Source of the DNA: Mytilinidion resinicola
Taxonomy: Eukaryota > Ascomycota > Dothideomycetes > Mytilinidiales > Mytilinidiaceae
Direction of reading: 5' to 3'
Length of the DNA: 64,000 nucleotides
NCBI RefSeq assembly: GCF_010093595.1
Contig: NW_022985470.1
Coordinates: 320,736-384,735 of the forward strand
Both the position numbers and the translations under genes were made by a program. Shown piece after piece: positions 1-10,292 of the stretch; position 1 is the stretch's first letter; the number at the start of each line of letters is the position of its first letter. The notes under the pieces were generated by a model that ran no database searches, was not told where the DNA came from, and worked only from the letters and a program-made list of their open reading frames with translations.

Positions 1-623
1 GGCACGTGCTCTTCGCTTCATTCTGCCAAAGGAAGTGAAGAGGTAGTAGAGACAGAAAAGAGATTCGAGGTGTCACATGTACACGTCCTTCACAGCACTT
101 GCATGAAATGGCTAGCTTTACCAAGATTCTGAAGATGATGCACTAGTTACAGGAATGATAGTACATCATCTGAAGTACCCGTCTTCACCGTATCCTAGCG
201 CTATGCAAAAAATCATGTGCTGCTGATGCTGCCGCATCTACCATACTAGCCTTGGAGTGTTGGCCGAGAGTGTAGTTGAGATCGCTGGTGTTCTTTTTTT
301 GGGACTGGTGTGTGGAGAAGGACTGACTTGCTTTTTGTTTGTCGACGAGATGGATCGTCGAACTGGGAAATCCGATGGAGTGATAGTCGTCTACCACCAG
401 AGTGTGAATTAATTTGTCGGGAGCGAATGCTTTCAAGGTCAGCGACCATCCGTATGGATATCCCTTCAACCTAGCCATGGCCATGGCAAATCCGAGTCTT
501 TCTGCCAGGCCATGGATCACACGTGATTTTTGGGGGGTATATCATGCAACGACAAAGAAGTAACTTCCCACCTCCCCATCCCCTTCTTACCCACCCTCCA
601 ATTGCCCATCTATACCCACATAT
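1..623. other. Left edge, no supported gene
   Basis: No gene is supported here. A minus-strand reading frame covers 185-520, with an in-frame ATG at 484 that would give about 99 residues. It has no recognisable motif, no signal peptide and no visible intron partner, so I do not call it. A CACGTGA hexamer-type site lies at 520-526. Confidence 0.4.
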
Positions 624-2000
624 CTACTTCTCTGGGTCCATGCGGAGGAACTCTGCGTAGGTCGGACCATATCCGTTAGCGATGTGGCGAGCCCTCTCTT
701 GTTGGGTAATGGGTTTTGAAGGATTTTCGTAGGAACATAGCGGGTTGCGGACCCGATAATCCCAATCGTCGGCTCCAGGCGGGAGCACAAAAGTATCGAC
801 CGCATCCTGGAGGCGCGAAAACCCGGCTTGAGCAACGTACTGAGCCTGCTTCGCTACTTGCCTAGCTGCGGCCTTGTCTACACGGTATTCACCCGGCGTT
901 GAGCGCTTGACGCCCTTGGGGCCCTGAACAACCTTCAGCTCTCCCCGTCGTCCTGCGGACTTGTCTTTCTCGCAATGCTTGGCGCCTGGCGACGTGCTCT
1001 CGGCGGGGGCGGCGAGGGAGTCACAACCTGGAGGAGTTTCAGGAAGAAGACTAGACTCGAAGTCGGATATGTATACGAAGCCTCCGTTGCTATCCTCCTC
1101 CTCGACCACGAAGGTCTCGGGGCCACGTGTGATTGGCGAGAAGAAGCCACGGCCTGGTTCACTGTTTGGGAAGATGGACCGCGCCATGGAGGTCAATTTG
1201 CTTGAGCTGACCGATGTACCGGGGATCGAGCGCTTGAATTTACTGAGCGCTTCTATAAGCCCTACGAACTTTTCCTGCTTCTGGCCCTGGGCGGGGATTG
1301 TCTGGGTCTCGAGGGAGAGGCCAGGGGTGTGGTGGTACTTGCTTTTGTTGGTATTCAAGAGCTCATTGGAGTCGGTGATTGGGTTTTTGATCCCCCCCAC
1401 GAGGGTGGATGAGTCTGTGTTGCCTGTCGCGTATGGTGAAATACCCTCAGCACAGGCGGCGAATGTCCCATCATCTTCTTGAGTAGGTGAAAGCTGAACT
1501 GAACCCTTCCAGACAGGCTTAGACTGTTTTGCTACAACTGAGTGGGATGTGGTGTCACGTAGTGGCGACTCTGCGATGGGAACGGGGCTGCGGCTGGAAT
1601 TCTTCTTCTCACGCACCGAGCTCTTGCTAGAGAGTGGATTAAGAGTGAGTGGAGTGGAGTAACGGTCAACGGTCACGGATTCACTGTCTTGCTGGCTGGG
1701 AGAAAGTGCGGAGGCTACTTCTTGGGCTGGGCTGGATGGGCCGGCAATGGTGTCGGATGAGGCTGGGCCTGCTGTTATTAGCCACTGATGGAAACGGGTT
1801 GTAGATTAGATGTATTCTATCGACTTACATTTGCACTTGGCGATCGCACGAAGAAGATTCGCTAATTGATCCAGGTCTTCTCGGGGAAGAGAGAGGAGGT
1901 GCTGCTGCAGCTCCAGGCCATCGTGAATACCTGCATAGCCTCGAAATTGGTCGGGATTGCCGATGTGGATGCTCCCCATGATATGTGTGTCAACGGCCAT
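624..2000 (-). CDS. Hypothetical protein, two exons
   Basis: I do not recognise this protein. Exon 1 is 2000-1829 and exon 2 is 1771-624. The 57-bp intron (1828-1772) has a GTAAGT donor and a TAACAG acceptor, and the phases match exactly (268 bases counted from the frame's upstream edge leave one base; the acceptor exon supplies two), giving about 439 residues. I chose the ATG at 2000 (MAVDTHIMG) because the frame's outer end at 2096 is TTG. The N-terminus carries a leucine-rich helical stretch (LQQHLLSLPREDLDQLANLL); the middle is Ser/Pro-rich and probably disordered; the C-terminus is a conserved-looking block ending GYGPTYAEFLRMDPEK. No membrane segment or signal peptide is seen. It lies on the same strand and downstream of the SAP-like gene at 2357-3343, with separate promoters likely. 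Start and N-terminal exon are inference. Confidence 0.6.
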
Positions 2001-2356
2001 GTTGGGCAGTCGCGGCGGGAATAATGAGCTTGGGTTCACGGAATCTGTGGAAGTAGAGTTTAGGTAAAGGGGCTGGCTTTTGAGGGCGGATGTCAATTAG
2101 CAGTCAAGCAATAAACTGTATACGGCAAATAGGGGCGCTGGTCGAGGAAAAGGGAAATGGTGGTAGCGCAATGGAGGATGTAAAGGGAGGTTTTCCGACG
2201 GAGGCGTGTCCTTTGCAGGAGATATTCTTGCGCACGGATGTTCTCTTTGGCCAACTCTATATTCACTAAGTGCCTTTTCGATATCGCCAACGATCAAGCC
2301 AGATTCCGTGGATAGACCACCTCGACCGTTAGATCATGAGTACGAACTAGCCATGT
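2001..2356. other. Intergenic between two minus-strand genes
   Basis: This is the 3' flank of the SAP-like gene and the 5' flank of the two-exon hypothetical. Short minus-strand frames at 2093-2297 lack ATG starts and motifs. An extra 5' exon of the downstream gene cannot be excluded, because an acceptor-like CTACTTCCACAG lies just upstream of the chosen ATG. Confidence 0.4.
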
Positions 2357-3343
2357 TTAGGACCTCTCCTCCTCACAGTGTCCTCGCGGAGACGTCTGAA
2401 TGGAAGAAGTCGCCGAACTGAATTTACGATACCCATATCCCGCCTCTCCCACCTGCATAGACCCCCGAGCTTCCGTTCTTCCCTTCATAAGAGCATCCTT
2501 TACTAACTCTTCTAGATTTTCGGGCACTGGTTGCCCAGTCGCCATCTCGAGATCGCGCAAAGCCCCTTCATACAAGATCTTGAGAGCGGTGGCCTTCTCA
2601 TTCAAGCGCGGTAACGGGGGCACATTCCGGTGAACCTTGTCATGTTTCTTGATCCGCTTGATCTGACCAGCGAGCGAGCCAGAAGTTGATAGTTTCCGTT
2701 GGCGCAAGAGGTCTGGGATGTATTCAGGATCGAGATTGGCGTAGTTTCCCTCTGCGAGCGCCTGTTGCTGCTGCTGGCATGTCTGGTAAGAATTTTTCCA
2801 AGCCAGCACCTCTGCATAGGCGTTATTCCGAACGTCCCGATCTGCTTCATCGTCTTGCTTAAGTAGTTCGATTTTCAAAGTTGCTGATGCCGTGGGCGCG
2901 GTCCGGATCTTGCGTCGCTTCAACATCTCCGTCAGTTCGCCCGTCGTCGCATTTTCGTAGTCAAACGAGGTGTTGGTGCTGGCGTGGAGAAGGATGACGT
3001 TGAATCTTCGGTTCTCAAAAGGGGGGTATCCGCGATCGAGCAGCATGTTCCATAACTTGCTGTTGTCCTTGGCGTCGAAGTCGGTTCGCTTCATCAGCCT
3101 CTCTAGAAGAGCAGCAGCCTCTGCATCGTCCGGCGGCTTTTCTTCTTCGACCATCTTATCATACTCTTGAAGGCGCCTGATAATGGAATCTCTTGTTGGG
3201 ACATAGCCGCGGGAAAGATCGCGCGCCCATATCAAACGTCCTAGCTCTTCTCTCGACTTCCACTGGTCTTTTAGGTGCGTATCGGCCTCAACCAAGCGGG
3301 CTAGCATCAGTTTTATCGGCATGTTGAGGTCATAAGGCTTCAT
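2357..3343 (-). CDS. Hypothetical protein with two SAP-like motifs
   Basis: Single-exon frame of 328 residues starting at a genuine ATG (3343). Two helix-turn-helix stretches resemble SAP motifs, which are short DNA- or RNA-binding folds in chromatin and RNA proteins. The first is near residues 128-150 (GELTEMLKRRKI), the second near 205-230 (YIPDLLRQRKLSTSGSLAGQ). The second keeps the typical pattern of a basic helix, then L-S-T-S-G, then a second basic helix. The rest is charged and helical, with a poly-Gln patch (CQQQQQ). The SAP assignment is by eye and could be chance similarity of charged helices. A donor-like GTAAAT at 2428-2423 suggests the last about 24 residues could be replaced by a spliced end, but no clear acceptor exon was found. 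Confidence 0.6.
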   Translation of the reverse strand: MKPYDLNMPIKLMLARLVEADTHLKDQWKSREELGRLIWARDLSRGYVPTRDSIIRRLQEYDKMVEEEKPPDDAEAAALLERLMKRTDFDAKDNSKLWNMLLDRGYPPFENRRFNVILLHASTNTSFDYENATTGELTEMLKRRKIRTAPTASATLKIELLKQDDEADRDVRNNAYAEVLAWKNSYQTCQQQQQALAEGNYANLDPEYIPDLLRQRKLSTSGSLAGQIKRIKKHDKVHRNVPPLPRLNEKATALKILYEGALRDLEMATGQPVPENLEELVKDALMKGRTEARGSMQVGEAGYGYRKFSSATSSIQTSPRGHCEEERS

Positions 3344-4875
3344 TGAAAGAGAAATGGGTGTTTAAAAATTCCAACCCTTGGTGGTGAGAAGAGAAAGGAG
3401 AATAGTTGGCTTGATTACAGGGACAAAGGAGACAGCTATTCTAGGATAAGAGGAAACTTTGAAGCGAACGAGGGAGGAAACGCCATAAAAAAAACCGTTA
3501 TCGCCATCAGGACGACCATGGTTGAAAACCTCCACGTGACGGTTCCAGACCTTGCGAGAAGTTTTTACCTTGGGGGTCCAACGCGACTATCTTCAATCAA
3601 CGCGAATGATAGCTTAGCGCGTGAGATAGATCATGAAAGTCGGCAAGAATAGGCTCTCGGAAGGAAGGTGGATGACGAACAAGGCACGTGATCTATCTCC
3701 TTTACCTACATTGCGCTTCGATAGTTTCCACCGTCAAGGAAGCCATGGAGCTTCTCGCATCGGCGCACGTGATCAGAAGAGCCGACGTAGCCGACGTCCG
3801 TCGAACCGAAGGGGTTCCAACCCCACTCCTTCGCCCACCCATCCAGAAAAAGAATAAAACAATCAGAAAACTTAGCGACTTCAACTCAGCATAGCCGCTC
3901 TCCGTACATACCAGCTCCTTCCGGTTTTTAAACGCAATACTCAGGACTGCTAATGAATACTAGGCAGGGCATATTTCTAGACTCTGCAAGCTCGTAAAAC
4001 TCGAAACAACTCACTCCTAAAGGATTCTTCCTTCTAATAAGCAATAGTGCAGGATAGGGGCGATTTTCAAAGAAAATTTGAACTTGGGAAGGATGTTCTA
4101 TCCACGGAGCACTCGGATACTCGGGGGTTCGGGATCAGAACAAATGTGCTGATCGTCCCGTATTTCCTAGCTACCGGGTTGGATCTTTCTCCTTCCTAGG
4201 GAGTCAATAACCCTCCATCGAACGGAAGGCGCCTCAAAAATGGATCCCCCAGGTCATGATCAGCACCACCCTTGTTGGTTGTCTCTGATCTGTCATTCCG
4301 CCAACGGCTTCTAGTGCGACACGAGAACCACTAGAATAGCATAAATATACCAGCCCATGCTTTCTGAGATAGGATTATCCTAGTAAAAGCCCCGTATGAT
4401 CACTTCGAGTACCCTTGTTCTCTTGGTCCTCGTGTTGGACGCTTGCACAGCCCTGTGGAGGTCCGCCTGGAGCACTATGTGGCCCGCCCTGTCTGTTTCA
4501 TCATTTACATGTTACAAGTCACATTTGTCTCGTCATTTTCTAGAAGGTTGCTCTCTTGGAACCATTCCTTCCTTCGATTCGGATCATCTGATCATTAGAC
4601 ATTCTTCTTTTCAGCCTTGCCCAAACCCCTACGCAAGGCTCCCTTGAGCCCTTGACGCCACGGACCTAGCTAGCTTTGCTATGCACGGCCGCATCGTATT
4701 CAAATAGAAAAGGAATTGATGGTCGCACGCATGTAAAGATTGCCTAGTGCTTCCATAGCAAATCCTTCGCCGTGAACATTTCAGTCCTTCTCATATTGCG
4801 AGTTCTGTTGTCAACACCTAATATGCCGAGTCGGCACCTACGCTCTCTATCTATACAAGATATCGCCTAGACAAA
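3344..4875. other. 1.5-kb intergenic region
   Basis: Divergent intergenic space between the SAP-like gene (minus) and the PGAP4-like gene (plus). Small frames (3633-3894, 4396-4647) have no motif or intron signals and read as chance. CACGTG sites occur at 3533, 3685 and 3766. I see no transposon ends or tRNA here. Confidence 0.5.
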
Positions 4876-6305
4876 ATGTACCCTCCCCATAAGGATGCCT
4901 CGCAAAGGTATCCCACCAGTTTCGCAGCCCCCAAACAATCACCAGTTCGTTCGATTGTCCGGTACTTTCGTTCGCTCCCTGCCGTCCTCCGTACCTCGAT
5001 CATCATATCTATTCTCTTTTCTACCTGTGTTCTTTACGGGCATAGGCATTTCTACCGCGATCCTGGCAGCATATTTTTTGACGAGACTCGTGCCTATGTT
5101 CGATGGTACAGCGCTTTCAGAGAGCACCAGGCTACGGCTTACATCACCGAAGTCGAGGCGCAGGGCGCACTTCTGGGAGAAAGCGCGGACGATATGGGTT
5201 TCGCTAAGGCAAGGTATAATGCAAGCATGTGCGCCACATTCTTGACGGTTAGACGGGATGTACAGAAACAGTATCTTGAGGTTCGTAACCAGCACTACCA
5301 GACAGATATACAAGCTTTCCCGTTTCTAATACACCCCAGACCTCCCTTGGCAGCATTTTTGCTGGCCTAACCTACGCTGAAAGACGCGATGTCAACATCC
5401 AAATCTTCTTTGCCAACACCGACCCCGCCCAACACTCCACCTACAACAAGCCTTGGCTCCGTCACCTCGTCGACCGCGTCTACTCCTATACCGATATGCT
5501 ACCCGTGGAAGAACTCCCCTCTACCCGTGCTCTCGAGACCGCCGGCAAGAACATCCTCTCTAAGGCCCCACTGGACTACACCCACGCCCTCCAGCAGTGT
5601 TACGATACTACCACCTCCCCCTACATCGCCCTCTTCGAAGACGACATAATCGCCGCAGATGGCTGGTTCGCACACTCGCTGTGGGCAGCGCGAGAGACAA
5701 CACGGCAGACTGTGCAGGAAGGGAAGCCTGGTAAATGGGTGTATATTCGGACATTCAACCAAGAGCGCTCAACCGGATGGTCCTCCAAACGCATCGGCGG
5801 GCACCACGAGCTCCCCATCTCCCTCGCCATCGGAGTTACACTTGACCTCATCCTTTGGATACTGCGCTCGAGAACCCGCCTCCACGTGGACCGATCGAGC
5901 GCATTCGTCATCTCCTTCATCGCCATCCCCGCCTTCGTAGTCCTCTTCTTCCAGTCCGGCAAAGCATCCCTTTTACCTCCCGCGCCCGGCGTGCGCCCGG
6001 AGTCTTTCGGATGCTGCAATCAAGCACTTGTGTTCAATCGTGAGCACATCCCGGGGCTGGTGGAGCATATGCGGCAGTGGGCAGAGAAGGGGATGCATGA
6101 TATGCTGATCCGGGACTGGGCGTGGGCGCAGGGGTTACAGCGGTACTCGGCGTATCCGATGCTGGCGCAGCATGTCGGAGCGAGGTCCTCGATTCAGAGG
6201 AGCGCGGGGGAGAGTCGGAAGGTGTGGAGTATGGCGTTTGAGGGGTTGGATCCGCGGAGGTTGGCGAGGGAACATGCGGAGGTGGTGAGGGGGTTGTATG
6301 GGTAG
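4876..6305 (+). CDS. PGAP4-like GPI glycosyltransferase
   Basis: Predicted Golgi membrane glycosyltransferase of the PGAP4/TMEM246 type, which in animals adds GalNAc to the GPI-anchor glycan; the fungal substrate is not established. Exon 1 is 4876-5280 and exon 2 is 5340-6305 (456 residues). The 59-bp intron has donor GTTCGT, branch TCTAATAC and acceptor CCCAG, joining ...KQYLE to TSLGSIFAGLT in frame. The ATG at 4876 has a good context (ACAAAATG). An N-terminal membrane segment lies at about residues 38-55. The acidic FEDD motif at about 234-237 fits a GT-A metal-binding site. The catalytic half is interrupted by a membrane hairpin (about 294-311 and 323-340), the hallmark of PGAP4. After it comes the PESFGCCNQA block. 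Length and order of parts match the family; no lesion is visible. Family assignment is from recognised architecture, not a search. Confidence 0.82.
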
Positions 6306-6503
6306 ACACAAGGGATGGTATGTAAAAATTGTATGTATAGCGAGGTGTAAATGTGATACGGTGCGCAATCTTAAAAGTTCCTACGCCTCTGGAGCAATTG
6401 CAATCCTCGCCCTCAACTCCCGATGCACAGCCCCCATCTCCGGCCTCCCAAACTCCCTCTCCATCCTCTCCCGAAACTTCCCCATCTCCCTTAAAAACCT
6501 CTT

Positions 6504-7217
6504 CTACTGCGCCACCCTCGCTTTCATTGCCCTCCGCGTCAAGTACCTCGCGGACTGCCCCCATGGCGCCCGCGGCTGATACACCTCCACCCTAGTTTCG
6601 CTCTCTACCTCCCTCGCTGCCTCCCGCCACTCCGCGCACGTGTGCCCCCTCGGCCGCACACACCCCTGCTCTCCCTTCCCGCACTTCAATTTTAGCACGA
6701 TATCAAACCGCTTCAGCCCGCTCAGCGCGGTGATCCACCAATAATTCCTACTCTGATCCAGAGTCTCCGCCACCATCCCCCGCCGCGGATGGGCAATATT
6801 CGTCACTTCGCTCAGAAAGTCGGTGTCATTGTCATCGAGCCGCAGCTCCAGCCGCTCGAGCTGGGGCACCGTTGCGAGCGTGTTTGCGAAGCTGTGGCGT
6901 GTGGAGGCGGTTTCGGCTGATGGGACGAGGGAGAGGGCGCGGAGGTGCTGCAGCCCGCGCGGGCTGATGTTCGTGAGGAAGGGGATTACGGTGACGACGG
7001 CGCGGCCGCTGATGTGGAAGAGGTTGGCGGAGTAGTAGATTGGGTGAGCTTCGGCGTAGAGTTGGTGGGAGACGCGGAGGAGGGAGAGGTGGTGGGTAGG
7101 GGAGGGGGAGCGGGGAGGATGGGAGCGGTGGATTTTTTGGCGGTAGTTGGGGTTGGAGGGGCAGAGGGCGAGGGCGTAGATGAGGTCGCGGAGTTCGTGG
7201 GGGAGGGTGAGGAGCAT
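6504..7217 (-). CDS. 2EXR/F-box-like protein, possibly truncated by a stop
   Basis: This 237-residue frame starts at an ATG (7217) with LPHELRDLIYALAL, the F-box-like motif of the large fungal 2EXR group, followed by the usual LLRVSHQLYAEAHPIYYSANLF block (residues about 47-67). Members are commonly uncharacterised and may be ubiquitin-ligase adaptors. The frame stops at a TAG (6506-6504), but the same frame then stays open for 40 more codons to a TAG at 6383-6381. That extension is a charged helix (KRFLREMGKF...) of the kind I expect at the end of these proteins. So the TAG may be a nonsense mutation shortening the protein, or the normal end. A spliced-out version would need an intron of about 40 bp, shorter than the others here. 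The 5' end faces the GPI-protein gene. Confidence 0.65.
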   Translation of the reverse strand: MLLTLPHELRDLIYALALCPSNPNYRQKIHRSHPPRSPSPTHHLSLLRVSHQLYAEAHPIYYSANLFHISGRAVVTVIPFLTNISPRGLQHLRALSLVPSAETASTRHSFANTLATVPQLERLELRLDDNDTDFLSEVTNIAHPRRGMVAETLDQSRNYWWITALSGLKRFDIVLKLKCGKGEQGCVRPRGHTCAEWREAAREVESETRVEVYQPRAPWGQSARYLTRRAMKARVAQ

Positions 7218-7920
7218 GGTTAGGGATTGAATTTGGGTGGAAGGGTTATGAGAGAAATAAGGTGGTGATGAGGTCGGATGCTTTTCTGATATCTATGCTG
7301 TGGCAAAGCAGAAGGCTCTCGATTGCGTTGAAAAGTTGAAGAAATACGAAGTGTCTCAGAGTAGGGGAGAAGGAAAATATTGTGATCAGATGGCTGCCTG
7401 GAAGGAAGAGACGGACGACGCGCTTTTAGGGCGTATAAAACACACAGCTTACGTGTCGCGTAAACTCCAGCTGGATTAAGATCAGATGAGTGATTGAATT
7501 GTATAACTAAAGCGAAGATTGAATGCGCTTTGACGGAGCAGGAAGAGTGAAGGTCGAGGAACTTGACCCCGCGATAGAAGTCGATGTTAACCCCGAGCAA
7601 TCTCCGACAGCACGTGACCTTGGTGGAAACATCAACAACACTTCCCCGTTCTCTCAACCTCCTTCACCTCACACTTGTCAAGTTTCGTGATCTACCCGCA
7701 GCACACTGAGGCCAGCAAGGTAAGATGTATCGGCCACAACTGCGTTCTCATCATCGTCTTTTCGCTAGAATATGCTAATGCATTCACTCTACCGATGACA
7801 GCGCGTCTAACCCTCTCTTCTTCAACAGCCCATCACTCATTTCTCAGATCGTACCGAACACAGTCCTTTCAGCAACCTCAATTGCTCCCCGATTCGCCGC
7901 CGGCTTCTACCAAGTCCACG
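7218..7920. other. Divergent promoter region with a 5'-UTR intron
   Basis: Shared upstream region of the 2EXR gene (minus) and the GPI-anchored protein gene (plus). A well-formed intron lies at 7720-7801: donor GTAAGA, branch TGCTAATG, acceptor GACAG. It sits between an apparent leader and the ATG at 7921, so it is predicted to be in the 5' UTR. A CACGTGA site is at 7611. A 145-codon minus frame at 7220-7657 overlaps this and has no motif; I read it as chance. Confidence 0.55.
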
Positions 7921-8865
7921 ATGCGCACTCACGTCTTCTTCGCCGCGGTGCTCGTCATGGCCGTCAACTGGATCGCCGTGCTCGGTCAGACTACCAGCGT
8001 TACCTCGTTGTTCGTCCCGTTCATCCCGAACTTCGCCGTTGACGCTGCTTCGCATGTCAGTGTAGTGAGCTCGCATGCCTCCACTGTCGTCTACGCCATG
8101 AGCAGTTCCAGCTTGACTTACGGACCAGGCTTCGTCGAGGTCCAGTACACCATCGAACCGGCATTCTCTCAGAGCATATATTGCAACACTATGGGTACTA
8201 CTGAAGCAACCTGTACTATGAGTTTGGGCGGAGCCGACTTTACGACCGACGGCGAAAATCCTTTAACACTCACCTTCGGCGCTGATCCGGGGGGGAACAT
8301 TCTTGAGGCCGTCACTATTACCGCCGGCTTAGAGAAACTGGGCGTAGAGACCAGTGCGACTCCGGCCCCTTCTGCAACTCCGGCCTCTTCTGCAACTCCG
8401 GCCTCTTCAGCGACTGTGTCTTCTGCCGCGCCGACGTCTACTCCAGCCTGCACGGGCTTCTTCAAATGTGGTACGGCCTGCTGCGGCGATGGATACATCT
8501 GTGAAGATGCTCGTAAAGCAAAATGTGTTCTACTCCCCAGCTTCAGCTGGCTGCAACACTCAACCACCACACCTACTACATCGTCCGCAGCGCGGAGCGG
8601 CACAATCTCTAATACCTGGGCTGGCTCAACCTCGACGACACTCTCCTCTGACTCAAGCACTACGACGGCACTCATTACGGTCCTGGGAACTGCGTCCGAT
8701 ACGCCATCTACCGAGACACACATTCACATGACGACTTCCACTGCCAGAGCACCATTCAGCATGCCAGCAACCATCACGCATGTCATGGGCGCCGGAGGCC
8801 ACTACACGATGGTCGTACCAGCTGCTGGCCTTGCAGGACTGTTCCTAGCGGCCTTGGCCATATGA
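7921..8865 (+). CDS. Secreted GPI-anchored Ser/Thr-rich protein
   Basis: 314 residues. A signal peptide is clear (MRTHVFFAAVLVMAVNWIAVLG, cleavage near residue 22), and the C-terminus is a hydrophobic tail (AAGLAGLFLAALAI) of the GPI-attachment type. In between lie a beta-rich ectodomain with two Cys, a Ser/Thr/Ala/Pro linker with short repeats (PASSAT), and a compact Cys cluster (CTGFFKCGTACCGDGYIC). The Cys cluster resembles the small disulfide-knot modules seen in fungal wall proteins. The protein likely sits at the cell wall or plasma membrane. I chose the ATG at 7921 rather than the longer frame beginning at a TTG at 7675, because the signal peptide starts here and an intron precedes it. 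It is not a recognised enzyme. Confidence 0.75.
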   Translation: MRTHVFFAAVLVMAVNWIAVLGQTTSVTSLFVPFIPNFAVDAASHVSVVSSHASTVVYAMSSSSLTYGPGFVEVQYTIEPAFSQSIYCNTMGTTEATCTMSLGGADFTTDGENPLTLTFGADPGGNILEAVTITAGLEKLGVETSATPAPSATPASSATPASSATVSSAAPTSTPACTGFFKCGTACCGDGYICEDARKAKCVLLPSFSWLQHSTTTPTTSSAARSGTISNTWAGSTSTTLSSDSSTTTALITVLGTASDTPSTETHIHMTTSTARAPFSMPATITHVMGAGGHYTMVVPAAGLAGLFLAALAI

Positions 8866-9093
8866 TTTTCAATGGTTCTACCCAAGCTGACTAATCAAGA
8901 ATTAACCCCAGCTAATTGTCCAGGGGTGGACTGTCTAGCGAGGTTTCGGAATAGCTTGGAATGAATGAACTAATTTTTGTACATGCTATCTTGCTCGCTA
9001 CACTGTTCTGATACCCTTTGAAGTGCTTCAACCCATCTGAAAGGTTCAGAAGCTTTTCATTTTGACAGCCCAGCCACCTGACTGAGACACCTC

Positions 9094-9115
9094 AGGCGGT
9101 GGTAGATAGGTGTAC
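9094..9115 (-). repeat. Lone copy of a 22-bp repeat
   Basis: Read on the minus strand this matches the 22-bp element found four times at 13664-13973 at 18 of 22 positions, and all four differences are transitions. It lies between the convergent ends of the GPI-protein and DUF3445 genes. Confidence 0.4.
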
Positions 9116-9128
9116 ATGAACTCGCCTC

Positions 9129-10292
9129 TCACCTCTCCTCCTTAAAGTCGACTTCCTGAACAACTTCCCACCCCTCCCTATCCTCTTCCATCTCCTTCTC
9201 ACCACTCTCATACTTCCGCAACACCTCTCTACACCACCCCACCACCACCTCCCCCCAAACCTGCCTCGCCTTATACCGCGCCACCCCCTGTGGCAACGCC
9301 TCCACCGCCCCCAGCAACTCCCTCACACTCCCCACCTCCCCCTCCAACTCCTGCAACGCCGTCAAATACGTCCGCACCATAAACACGACCGCGTGCGTCC
9401 TCGGCAGCCTCCGCAGCGTCTGCCGCTCATGCCGCACCCTCACATTCCCAACCCCCAACGCCTGCGGGCGCTCCACCGCAAACGGCTCCTGCTGGAACAG
9501 CACGTCGTTCGTCTGGATGAACCAGTTATACCGCTCCACGGGCTCGGACACCTTGAGCCTGCGGAAGAAGCTCTCGACCGGTCTGCGGAGTTTCGCGCCC
9601 CACAGGAGGACGGGGAGGTGGAGCTTGTACAGCGGCCAGCCGATGCGCTGCTGCAGGTACCAGCCCGCGGGCGCCATGGTGAAGCTCGCGACGAGGTAGT
9701 ATTGGTCTGGGTCTTGGGAGCCGGTGCCGGGGAGCAGGATGTTGATGTCTTCCATTGCGAGTTGCGCGGCTATGATTAAGGGCGGTTCGTTGAAGGGCTC
9801 GTTGATCTTGAAGCTGAGGTGGGTGAGGGCATTGTGGATGTATTGCCCCTCCCCGTTTTCTTTCTCTGGGACGAGGAAGAAGAGGTGGGGATACCGCTTC
9901 GTCAGGAAAGCGACCACGCATTCGAGCGTCTCGACGCAGGCGGCGTGGATGTGGGGGCCGGGGAGTTGTTGGTATACGCCGTCGCGGTTGTTGGTGAGGA
10001 GGACGCGGCGGAGGGTTTGTTCGGGGAGGTAGCGGTTGTCGAGGAGGAGCCAGTTTTCTTCTGGCATGCGTTTGAGGCCCATGGTCATGTGGAATATGCC
10101 GGATTTCCAAGGGCGGTAGGGGTGTGGGGGAGTTGAGGTGATGTCGAAGTCGGAGGTGGAGGGGATTTGGGCTACGGAGAAAGTTTCAGTGGGAGGGTTT
10201 GAGGGGGGTTTTCGAGCGCGGCGGGAGCGGTGGAGGAGGAAGAGGAATATGCCGAGGAGAAAGCCTAAGATGATAGGAGGTAGTGTAGACAT
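9129..10292 (-). CDS. DUF3445 / heme-dependent oxidative N-demethylase-like protein
   Basis: 387 residues, single exon, start ATG at 10292 (the frame's outer end at 10322 is TTG). An N-terminal membrane anchor lies at about residues 5-22 (PPIILGFLLGIFLFLLH), followed by Arg/Lys. The body matches the DUF3445/HDOD family: PYRPWKSGIFHMTMGLKRM (about 58-76), then PEENWLLLDNRY (78-89), then INEPFNEPPLII, LPGTG and RIGWPLYKLHLPV, and the RVRHERQTLRRLPRTHAVVF block near the end. The bacterial founding members are heme enzymes that remove methyl groups from amines; the fungal substrate is unknown. The protein is probably anchored to an internal membrane with the domain in the cytosol. No lesion or intron is seen. 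The gene is convergent with the GPI-protein gene. Confidence 0.82.
   Translation of the reverse strand: MSTLPPIILGFLLGIFLFLLHRSRRARKPPSNPPTETFSVAQIPSTSDFDITSTPPHPYRPWKSGIFHMTMGLKRMPEENWLLLDNRYLPEQTLRRVLLTNNRDGVYQQLPGPHIHAACVETLECVVAFLTKRYPHLFFLVPEKENGEGQYIHNALTHLSFKINEPFNEPPLIIAAQLAMEDINILLPGTGSQDPDQYYLVASFTMAPAGWYLQQRIGWPLYKLHLPVLLWGAKLRRPVESFFRRLKVSEPVERYNWFIQTNDVLFQQEPFAVERPQALGVGNVRVRHERQTLRRLPRTHAVVFMVRTYLTALQELEGEVGSVRELLGAVEALPQGVARYKARQVWGEVVVGWCREVLRKYESGEKEMEEDREGWEVVQEVDFKEER

Noticed and set aside
7220..7657. 145-codon minus-strand frame
   Set aside because: It lies in the shared promoter of two supported genes, has no motif and includes TATA-like and 5'-UTR sequence.
7675..7920. 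N-terminal extension of the GPI-protein frame
   Set aside because: It begins at TTG and contains a good GT-AG intron; the signal peptide starts at the ATG at 7921.
9393..10136. Long plus-strand and out-of-frame ORFs over the DUF3445 gene
   Set aside because: High GC at third positions of the real gene creates open shadow frames; none has a motif.
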